A DNA stretch of 64,000 nucleotides from Undaria pinnatifida (taxonomy: Eukaryota > Sar > Phaeophyceae > Laminariales > Alariaceae), in NCBI GenBank assembly GCA_012845835.1, contig JABAKD010000018.1:6007862-6071861 (forward strand), in the 5' to 3' direction. Positions within the stretch are counted from its first letter, which is position 1; the number at the start of each line of letters is the position of its first letter. Of the stretch, positions 55,541 through 64,000 are shown one piece after another. The notes beneath the pieces are model-generated. The model worked only from the letters and a program-made list of their open reading frames with translations, was not told where the DNA came from and made no database searches. A program made the translations under genes and the position numbers.

Positions 55541-55853
55541 CTGCACAATAACAAGTATCGGGAACATTAGTTTTTTGAGTTAGACAGGTTTCGGGTGCAA
55601 CAATTTTGAGTTAGACAGGCCAATCGTTTCAAACGGTTTGCAAGTCAATGCCGTCTAAAAACAGTTTCGTGTATCCGAATCAAAGATTTACTAGTAGTCA
55701 GCTAACCAAGTTATGATTATTACAAGGTTCCTTTTCCGGGTGTCCGTTAAAGTCCCGGGGATGTCGCAGGTTGGAAAGGAGGAGTACAGGCGTATATATG
55801 AGCTTATAACAAGTGCACTATAGCCTAAGAAAGCTCTCGAAATTGAAAAAAAG

Positions 55854-56080
55854 CACGCTTTCTACGATGCAGGGAGCACCTTTTGCCTGTAATATTTCCT
55901 GAACGACTGAACTCCTTAACCCAAAACCGTCGCATTATCATATTTTTGTTGTATGCCTTGACCATGAGTTTGTCCCTTGGGTGGAACTTTCAATTGAATC
56001 CAAATCAGTGTTCGGATGAGATATAGAGCTCCTCGAGCCAGAAAAAACATCGTGCACCTACCACCTCTACAGTAGCACGT
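55854..56080 (-). mobile_element. MITE, ACGCGTGCTACGATAG family, old copy
   Basis: ACGCTTTCTACGATGCAGG at the left and CACCTCTACAGTAGCACGT at the right. Internal blocks CTCCTTAACCCAAAACCGTC, CTTGACCATGAGTTTGTCCC and CCAAATCAGTGTTCGGATG match in order but are diverged. Confidence 0.75.
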
Positions 56081-56089
56081 GACACAAAT

Positions 56090-57230
56090 TGATCGAAATC
56101 ATAGCTGACATCATTGAAGCATTTAAAATTATATTCAAGCCCTTGGAGTCGACCCCACGTGGTGGCCCAAGTGACCCGAAAATTGAGTGGGGAGCAATGG
56201 TCACAGAAATGTATACCGTCGCCACCATTCGGCTCTTACGAGTATCGATCCATTGGAGTTTTTCTTCACATTACCCTGTGGATTTTTAGAGTTATTGAAG
56301 CTTACAAGTGCTGAGACGAATTCAGGATTGTGATTTTGTTTACTTTGTTAAACACGTTAATTTTTGTTTACGTTGTGTGCCTTTGTTTTTGGTTGTATTG
56401 AACTTTTGTATCTTCGATTTTGGTTTAAGGTTTAATTGGGGTTCGTTTTTAGGACCCTTAGGGCCCGGGGGGGGAAGGGGGGGGGGGTACTATTCTGAGT
56501 TGTTATTGTTGTTGTTTTTGAACAACTGTTGTCACTGTTGTTGCAACAGCGACTGATTTGAATGAATTAATTTTAGGGTATTTATGTCTCAACGTACCTA
56601 GCACTTTTCTCTACACATGTAATCACATAGAGTTTAACACGCTACAGTCAAGGAAGCTAAAATGCAGTAGTATTCTTCGAATAATCGGGCATTTAATCTG
56701 AACTGGAAGTGAGTGGGAATACTGAAATTCCCAAGTATCCCTCGCCATGTTGCTTGAGTATGGCTGAAAGGTTGCAGAATTACATTGTGGTACATTTCGA
56801 ATATACTTCGTGTAACAATTCCGTACTGACATTGCAGCGAATTATGAGCACATTCAGTTTAACGCAAAACTCCCAAACTCCGCTACAGTAGCGACATATA
56901 ACTTGACTTCACAAATTATTTGCCAACTCTCTAGTGTACTACGTAAACAAACGAAATCTACGAAGTTGTTGAACTTCTCGTTCTGTATTCCCTTTTTACT
57001 ACCAGGTACCACACTAATCGTGTAATGGCACCGGGGCGCGATCGTGTTTAGAGCATTCCTTTCTCGGATTTGTATCGCACCCCGGTGCGATAACTCCGAT
57101 GGGCGCGATAACCTCGTTAGGGGTGCAATCATCGATTTAAATCATGTCGTTTTACCGTTTTCAGCGCACCCCCGATAACCGCGATGGGTGCGATGTTGAA
57201 TAGTATCACAGCCGCTAACGGTGTTAAGGT
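56090..57230. other. No supported gene; GCGATAAC-type short repeats
   Basis: 57040-57200 contains repeated GGTGCGATAACTCCGATGGG-like pieces. Related pieces reappear at 59010-59140, on the far side of the 57235-58544 element. Short T-rich and G-rich runs occur near 56460-56490. Confidence 0.4.
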
Positions 57231-57354
57231 GAAAGACCCCCATGGTCTTACCTGCCTACCCATAGTACAGGCCAATCAGGAGGCTCCATTTAGGCCTTAT
57301 TTTTTTTTTCTACACAGTCCCTCCCCATAGTACACCATAGTACAGGCCAATCAG

Positions 57355-57529
57355 CGAGTGACACGGGGGTTGTGCGCGGCGCAACTCTGGTAGTACAAGT
57401 AGTAGTGCTGCTGTAGTACTGCTGTGGTCGGCTCTGCCCGAGCGACACGGGGGTTGTGCGCGGCGCAACTCTGGTAGTACAAGGAGTACTGCTGCTGCTG
57501 TAGTACTGCTGTGGTCGGCTCTGCCCAAG
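57355..57529. repeat. Two tandem units of about 88 bp
   Basis: GACACGGGGGTTGTGCGCGG begins each unit (57357 and 57444), and GTAGTACTGCTGTGGTCGGC ends each. Confidence 0.92.
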
Positions 57530-57689
57530 CGGCGCCCAAGCGGCGGCGGCGTACCTCAAAAGCACAAAAACATGAGGCAAGTACATGTTGTCCACGCCTG
57601 CCGTAGGGCGGTCTTTATGGCGCTGCTGCTATTCGCCCGGGATGGAATTCAGCGTGTGGTCGCTCCTCCTGCCCCTGTCGGAAGGCCGA

Positions 57690-57940
57690 CAGGGAAGCAG
57701 AATCGAGCGGGTGCGGGCAAGCCAGCAGTTCATCGCAAGCTGCCGGAGCTGCTGGTGCTGATGTTAGCGCTGTGTCAGGCGCTTCTTCGGCGGGGGGTGC
57801 TAAGCGGCGGAACCAGCACTGCCGGACGTGCGGGCACAAGATGCGAGTCGGAGCCTTCAAACGTCACCACAACCAGTTCTTGTCATCTACAGATCCCATT
57901 TGCACCGTGCCAGAGAGTCGACGCCGCGTCAAAGTCAACC
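57690..57940 (+). pseudogene. Zinc-binding-motif fragment in a transposon
   Basis: One plus frame reads a Ser/Ala-rich lead, then KRRNQHCRTCGHKMRVGAFK RHH, then ICTVPES. C-x2-CG-x(n)-HH-x(n)-C is a plausible zinc-binding arrangement, of the kind often found beside transposases. No start, catalytic domain or continuation is visible. It is probably a remnant of the element that encloses it. Confidence 0.4.
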
Positions 57941-58544
57941 CGATTGCCACGAGGTCCATCCGGATGTTCGGTAGCGAGTGTCACTGCGTCGGGGATGATG
58001 CTTACCCGGGGGGTGCAGCTCGAAGTAGGTGGACCATAAGTCTACGTCAATGAAAGGGTTCGCGTTTGTTAACGAGAGCACGTACCTCGAGGGCAAGGTT
58101 GTCTCGGGCAGCTCATTATCGTGCCCACAGGGTAGGCGCGTTGTGCAGGCATGCGTTTATGGATGTAGCTTGAGGGAGCATTTAGTGGCGTACTCTCGGT
58201 TGTACTCGGGGCTCTACTTGATTTTTTTTTTCTTGTATTCTTGAAAGAACAAATACATTGACACAGATTTTATTTTAGTTCGGTCTTGGCTCTCCTCTTG
58301 GCCACTGTATTCCACGTCGGTCATTCTACGTGGCATCCCATGGGGTAGACGACATCAAGCGCTTCAATCCGATACCCTGTTTGCCGACGTACTCCCATTT
58401 GATCAAAAGTTATGCAACATTTACTGCCTGTAGTAGTTGTGATCTTTTACACGTGCCGTTGACCAAAGACTTCGGCCAAAAATAAATTTTCGCGCTTCGC
58501 GCGAAAATAATTTAACTATCGGGCCAGGTAAGACCATGGGGGTC

Positions 58545-59940
58545 GAGCCGAAAATCACGATAACTGATACGTAGCTGCTTTGTGAGGTGCAGCGAGTGCT
58601 GACTGGCGGAGTCGAATACGAGTTTGGTATACGATAGCCAAGTATGAAAAACGATGCGCCCCCCTGCTCGGGATGGTGTTTCAGTTTGTCTTCTAGCTTA
58701 TCGCTGATTTGTTCCCCTGTGTCGTGTTACATTTTTCAGTGACTACGGTAGTGCCTTCTGGTGATAGGTTACGGGATGTGTGTTTTGTGCTTGGTTGAGT
58801 GTACGATGTAGCGGTATATAATTAATCTATTTAATGAAAAAGCTCGACTCGTTGCTGCACCACGACAGTACGCAAAGAGGGGTGCCCCCCGATGATACCG
58901 CAATTCGTCTGTTAAATGTACTGCGAGTACTCTTCTACCCGTTACAACTGAAAATGTGGCCCGCAGCCACTCGTTCTGGCACGCAATCGTTCACCCGATT
59001 TGGATTTGCTATCGGAGTTATTGCATCGGGTGCGATAAACCCGAAGGGGGGGCGAAAATCAAATTAAATAAGTTCGTTCTCGATTTTTTCCTGCACCCAG
59101 GTGCCATGACTCCGATAGGTGCTCTAACCGCAACGGGCGCCATCACATGCATTATTACAATAAATCAATCAAGATCCTGGATACACACGTGCGTAAAACA
59201 ATAGGGACAAAACCTGGTAATGCGCTTGTTCAGTCGGATTTAGCCCAAGTACCACGGCCTTCATGAAGCTTGCGGAACTTGTGCTAAAGTCCTGCTCGGT
59301 AGTGCTCGAGGTGGATCGAGGAGCTGTAGTGTCTTGTTCAAGGGCAATACTGCATATTCCATGTGCTACAAAAAAAAGGATCACCCTCATCAAAATCTCA
59401 GGCGAATTTTGCTGCTGCGGGCTTTGTACAAGTACGAGTACTTGTTCAAGAAATTTGGATTTGAATTGGAATTGCGTTGACCATGCATGCACGCACATGA
59501 TCAGCCCCCGAACTTGGAGTGATCTACAAGTGCGTCTCAGGGAGGCGGAACGCAATCCCTTGCCAAATAGAGCCAGCTAAGCGACGTTTAATGCGCCGAG
59601 CGCCGCCACGGAGCTCGGCCGAGATCCAGACATGCTGCATAATGTACGCATGGCAGGCTAGCTTGCCCCGCGGCCGAAAGAGCGAGAAGAAATACTCGGC
59701 CGCCGGAGAGCAGCAAGCCAAAAAAGAACGAAATCATATTTTACACATACGAATATCTATCTTGTGGCAATGCACGTATCATTGGTATACCGTGATTGCT
59801 GTTGATAGCGATTGTTGTATGTATTTTTAGTGTATTTGTAATCCTTATTATATAGTCTACAGGTAATAGGTTGACGTCGTAGTAGTAGTCGTCGTCTCAA
59901 TATGGATCCTTATAAACCTTCGGCCTTAGTATAATTTCGC
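58545..59940. other. No supported gene
   Basis: Two opposing frames cover 59169-59580, and a minus frame at 59524-59721 (ISAELRGGARRIKRRLAG) looks mildly protein-like, but I can name no domain and see no splice structure. Confidence 0.3.
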
Positions 59941-60239
59941 ACGGCCCGCTCTATCGCTCGCCACCCGGCCCCCAGAGACCGTACGCCCGTGCCACGCCCA
60001 CCTCACACATCACCCCTCCGTGTCTCCGGCGACAAAACTGCCGGCGGTTCCCAACTCGGCGAGCGGGGAGCATGCAAAGCCTCTCCCGGGGACGGCTCGC
60101 GCTCTCCCCCGTGCAGGCGGAGAACGGTAACAAAGTGCAAATCCCCACCCAGCTCTTCGCGTTCCAGGTGTACTGCTGTGCTGCTTGCTGCTGCACTGCC
60201 GCTGTGCGGCCGTTGTGGATTGCCCGGTACCTACTGCTG

Positions 60240-61320
60240 CAATGCTGTTGTACTGCTGTGGTCGGTAGGTCGGTGGGTGGGTAATGGGTGGTGTGTGCTT
60301 GGTGGTTGACGGCTCGCTCGCTCCCCGAGGTGTCGGGGGGTCGTAAAAAAAAAAACTCCCCGCGTTTGTTACCTTCCTCAAAGACTCCGGAACCACCTAC
60401 ATTCACCTCGCGCACCGGTGTACTTCCGCACATACTGCTGCACTGCTATTAATATACTGCTGCTGTGCTGTTGTTGTGGGTTAGTCGGTGGGTGGTTGGT
60501 GGGTGGTGCGTGGCGGTCGGTGGGTGGTGGTTGCACTACGTGGGTGCATTTTTTCGTGCTGTGGGGCCTGCAATAACTTCCCCACACTAAATTCAAGACT
60601 AATACATCCACACGAATTTAAATTAAAAAATCCCCACCGCACTTACTGCAGCAGTGAGAGCTGCTTTGTTTTCTCCGCTATAACGAGGCGCCTTTACCGG
60701 CCTTTGTCCCACAAATCGTACCAAATAAAGTACCATTTCACTCTATAGAGGTTCGTAAGCTGATTTTTGTGTTGTTTTTTTGGTCAAACCGCGAGAGGGC
60801 GTCGACCCACCCTAACCCTAACCCTAACCCTAACACTAAACCTAACCCTAGCTCCAACCCCAACCCAGGCGAAGGCTCCGACCCGAGCGCGGCTTCGCCG
60901 CGCATTTGGGAAAATCTGAGAAAAAATGTGCGGACCACCTCAAATAATCAAAATATCTTTGGGGCTTTATCCTGGTATGATTTGTGGGGTGAAAACATCG
61001 CAAAGGCTACTACTGGCTATATACCGGCCGGCGCTGGCATACTTGGGAGCACCACTTTATGTACCGCTGCTGTACTGCTGTTGTTGTCGGTTGGTCAGTG
61101 GGTCGTTGATGGGTGGTGGGTGCACTGGGTGGTCAATGGGTGGTGATTGCACTCTGTTGCACTACGTGGATGAATCGTTTCGTGCTGTGTGCTGTGGACC
61201 CTACAAGAACTTCCCCACACTAACTTCAAGACCAATACACCCACACAAATTTCAATCTGAAAATGCCCGCCGTGCTTACTGCAGTAGCGCTTTGTTTTTC
61301 TCCGCCGTACCGGCCAGCGC
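60240..61320. repeat. Diverged direct repeats, TCGGTGGGTGG and CTTCCCCACACTAA blocks
   Basis: 60460-60690 and 61070-61310 share GTTGTTGT, GGTGGGTGGTG, GTTGCACTACGTGG, TTCGTGCTGTG, AACTTCCCCACACTAA and CTTACTGCAG in order. A shorter relative of the first part is at 60240-60300. The unit spacing is about 610 bp. Confidence 0.8.
60809..60870. repeat. Interstitial telomere-like CCCTAA tract
   Basis: CCACCCTAACCCTAACCCTA continues as four exact CCCTAA units, then degenerates to CACTAAACCTAACCCTAGC and CCAACCCC. Its complement is TTAGGG, matching the short tract at 50384. It lies internally and is not a chromosome end. Confidence 0.85.
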
Positions 61321-61559
61321 TGGCATTTCAGAACTACCACCACTAGTACTGGTATATTACTATTGATAAGAACAACTGACTACTTTGAGATAATGTACAT
61401 ACCATTGCTACCTACCGGTGCCATTTATTGCTGCTGCTGTTATTAATAGTAATAATTTGTTGTTAGGGATGATGTACGTACCGCCGTTGCTACCTACTAT
61501 TATTATTACTGCAGCTGTTAGTAATCATTTGTTGTGTACTTCTTACATTATAATCCGGA

Positions 61560-61642
61560 GTACAAAAATTGAAAAAACGTCAGCTGTGAGTACGATCGAT
61601 TGAATGGTTGAAAACTCAACTTTGCAAGCTGCGTGGTACATC
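61560..61642 (+). repeat. Dispersed AGCTGTGAGT..GCAAGCTGCGTG repeat, target of the TRIM
   Basis: The repeat family of 46300-46375 in the opposite orientation. It is interrupted by the TRIM and resumes at 62997. Confidence 0.7.
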
Positions 61643-62996
61643 TGTCACGAATCGAAACCTAAAAGTGGGGTCTGTCTGGAATCAGGGTGAGGCAGGCGAG
61701 GATATTCACGGCGAAGCAGACGAGGGTATCTAGCCTACTAGCATAGCAAGGTCCACATATAGGCCATATCTGTAGAATGCCTCAGGTATTCATAATGACT
61801 GACCTCCGAAGGACCGATACGACCGAGTTCAGAAGGCGCCTGTGCGTTCCTCGGAGAAATAGAGCAAGTCCCTTGTGCAGGTGCTCAAGATGTGAAGCTT
61901 CCCAGGAAAGTAGCGTGAAAATGGAAACTTGATTGCTTATCCGAAGGGTCTATGAACGTGTACCCAAGGAATTGTGAGAGGATGGTTGATGCTTGGTTGA
62001 AGAAGTAGAAGAAGTGGGTAAAAAGTGTCCGGGTGGGGCAGCCACACCCGACTTACGGAGGGGACGTAAATATCGCGGCCCCTACTATCACGAGAACGCC
62101 TCTGTCATAGCAACTCTTGAAATTGTCACAGAACCGTAACATCCCCCCTAGCATAATGCGATGACAAGAGCAATACGCTATAGCAATCCTGTGACTGTAT
62201 AGCCAAGGGTACAGAGCCGCAAAGCTCTTTACAGAAATAATGACCTCGAGGATAGGCTAACAAACCGAAAACACAGGGGCCATAAGAAGGAAATCCCCAT
62301 AAAAACCCTCCCCCTGCCTTTTCACTGCGTATTTGATCGCCTGACCACCATTCAATGGCTAAAAGTCCGTATGTGAACGAAATTGACGTGCATGAAAGCA
62401 GCGCGCAACTCCACGGGACGGACCCGTCTACTCCTTTTTGAGTCTGCCCACATACAATATGGAAACCCGAGTTCGATTCTCGGATTGGACACCATGTCAC
62501 GAGTCGAAACCTAAAAGTGGGGTCTGTCTGGAATCAGGGTGAGGCAGGCGAGGATATTCACGGCGAAGCAGACGAGGGTATCTAGCCTACTAGCATCGCA
62601 AGGTCCACATGTAGGCCATATCTGTAGCACGCCTCAGGTATTCATAATGACTGACCTCCGAAGGACCGATACGACCGAGTTCAGGAGGCGCCTGTGCGTT
62701 CCTCGGAGAAAGAGAGCAAGTCCCTTGTGCGGGTGCTCAAGATGTGAAGCTTCCCAGGAAAGTAGCGTGAAAATGGTAACTTGATTGCTTATCCGAAGGG
62801 TCTGTGAACGTGAACCCAAGGAATTGTGAGAGGATGGTTGATGCTTGGTAGAAGAAGTAGAAGGAGAAGTGGGTAAAAAGTGTCCGGGTGGGGCAGCCAC
62901 ACCCGACTTAGGGAGGGGACATAAATATCACGGCCCCTACTATCACGAAAACGCCTCTGTCATAGCAACTCTTGAAATTGTCACAGAACCGTAACA
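61643..62996 (-). mobile_element. TRIM: terminal-repeat retrotransposon in miniature, 1354 bp
   Basis: LTRs at 61643-62141 (499 bp) and 62495-62996 (502 bp) are about 97 percent alike by eye, beginning TGTCACGA and ending CCGTAACA. CATC flanks the element at 61639-61642 and 62997-63000. The 353-bp interior has no coding frame. Directly next to the right LTR, 62465-62494 is the sense 3' end of a tRNA (CCGAGTTCGATTCTCGG, then ATTGGACACCA), so on the minus strand the LTR is followed at once by TGGTGTCCAAT, a primer-binding site. TCCCCCCTA at 62142-62150 gives the polypurine tract AGGGGGGA before the other LTR. These fix the orientation as minus. Confidence 0.95.
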
Positions 62997-63000
62997 CATC

Positions 63001-64000
63001 TATGTTTCACTGATATATAGTAAATTGAAAAAAACTTTAAACACGTCCGCTGTGAGTTCGGTAAATGTAGCGTTATTAATGCTGATAGAGCAGTACTACA
63101 AGATGAGGTTGAGACCCTCACTACGGGTTGCAGGTTGCGTGGTAGTTTCATTGAACGAAATACCAGGTGGATATACGTATTAGTTTCACATTTTGTACCT
63201 CTCCATACGAGTTATTTAGTATCAGTGCGCACAATGACTATATGGACCGAATTCGACCTTAAAAATACCCAGGCGATTGACATATCTTCAAAGAGTAAGA
63301 GCGCGCGACCGGAGCGGAGTATCACGCAGCTTGCACAGATGAGTGTCGACCCTTAAACTGGTCAAACTTACAGTAGTTGACGTCTGAGAAACATTTTCTT
63401 TAAACCGCTAAGTAGCAAGTCACAGCGACCAGCCAACACGAGTTCATAGTTTGCAGCTAGGAAAGTGCCAGAAGAGATACTATTACGGAGATCAACTGTT
63501 ATACATTAAGAACCATAAAAGGGGCAAAAAAGAACCAGCTCCCGCCTTCGTTTAATTGCATTAGACTCAAGAAATTTGGGGCTGGTCTTACAAAGTATAC
63601 GGAGCCTCAAGCGAAAACTGCAAGCCATATCGTAGGAGAGCTCTCCTGAAAGGTGGCGGTGCTTTCTCCTTTTCGTGCGTGATTGCATCCTGTAATCAAT
63701 GGATATCCGTATTACTCCTCTACGGAAGGGTGTTCGATATCTATCGGAACAGCATCTACACTACGTTGTCGGAGGGCAAAACAATAATGCTGTAAAAACT
63801 TGAAAGCTTGGCTGCCACAATCCAGTTATCCCCGTCGTAACTTTTTTTATTATATAAGTTCAGATGTCGTACTTCTCACGTACGTGTGTGGTAGAGTTTT
63901 TTTTTTTGTCTTTTTGTGTGTTCCTGGTATTTTTCTTTTGTCAAGCATTTTTTTCCGGATAGAACACACAAGCACAAACCAGCAGTAGTCGGAGACGTGG
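63001..64000. other. Dispersed repeat copies, no gene
   Basis: 63040-63150 has CCGCTGTGAGTTCGG and CGGGTTGCAGGTTGCGTGGT; 63320-63385 has the inverted CACGCAGCTTGCACAGATGA block. The end of the window (63780-64000) is T-rich with no supported exon. Confidence 0.5.

Larger units (their letters stand above)
57235..58544. mobile_element. 1310-bp element with 22-bp terminal inverted repeats
   Basis: GACCCCCATGGTCTTACCTG at 57235 is matched by its complement ending at 58544. The flanks do not show a clear target duplication. Inside are a twofold tandem (57355-57529) and the zinc-finger-like frame at 57700-57940. The size and captured coding scrap fit a non-autonomous DNA transposon, but the superfamily is unknown. 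Confidence 0.7.

Noticed and set aside
59524-59721. Minus frame with ISAELRGGARRIKRRL
   Set aside because: Looks mildly protein-like but has no nameable domain, splice signal or second copy.
60809-60870. Chromosome end
   Set aside because: Only about four exact CCCTAA units, degenerate afterwards, with ordinary sequence on both sides.
62400-62494. Complete tRNA gene next to the right LTR of the TRIM
   Set aside because: Only the T arm and acceptor 3' strand with CCA are present; the upstream 45 bases form no anticodon or D arm. It is the primer-binding site.

Overview
The window is eukaryotic nuclear DNA that is poor in genes and very rich in repeats. Spliceosomal introns (GT..AG with matching phases), a degraded Ty1/copia reverse transcriptase, several miniature LTR elements, MITEs, satellites and a short TTAGGG-type tract all point this way, and I see no bacterial-style operon. 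A membrane-anchored PC-esterase (TBL/PMR5-like) gene and an RZ-type zinc-finger exon would suit an alga, perhaps a stramenopile. That taxonomic guess is inference from protein style only.

Layout. 1-300: dead copia RT fragment. 880-23490: a giant, imperfect inverted duplication with arms at about 880-8300 and 14930-23490 around a repeat-filled spacer. The right arm, with flanking unique DNA up to 25266, carries a six-exon PC-esterase-domain gene on the minus strand (17115-25266). All exon phases match and the summed coding length is 1635 nt (544 aa). The left arm carries the same gene on the plus strand (885-6800) as a pseudogene: no first exon, premature stops, a frameshift and two lost splice donors. 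23.9-30 kb: tandem exon copies, GC-rich palindromic repeats, GGTTC microsatellite and small tandem duplications. 30-38.4 kb: mostly unrecognised DNA plus a 2.2-kb element with long terminal inverted repeats. 39-44.8 kb: three successive satellite or minisatellite arrays. 44.8-46.1 kb: terminal exons (minus strand) of a protein with an RZ-type zinc finger, the kind that ends RNF213/ZNFX1-like proteins. 46-53 kb: a nest of tiny LTR retrotransposons (83-bp LTRs, about 375 bp in all) containing nested insertions. 52870-53894: a 1025-bp TA-flanked inverted-repeat element. 57235-58544: a 1310-bp inverted-repeat element. 61643-62996: a textbook TRIM with 499/502-bp LTRs.

The clearest biological story is the inverted duplication. 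One arm keeps a plausible intact gene for a Golgi-type polysaccharide O-acetyltransferase-like protein, and the other decays. MITEs shared between the arms, or present in only one, give relative dates. Several exon starts also exist as extra partial copies inside the introns, which suggests repeated small tandem duplication across acceptor sites. No rRNA gene, CRISPR array or complete functional tRNA gene was found.
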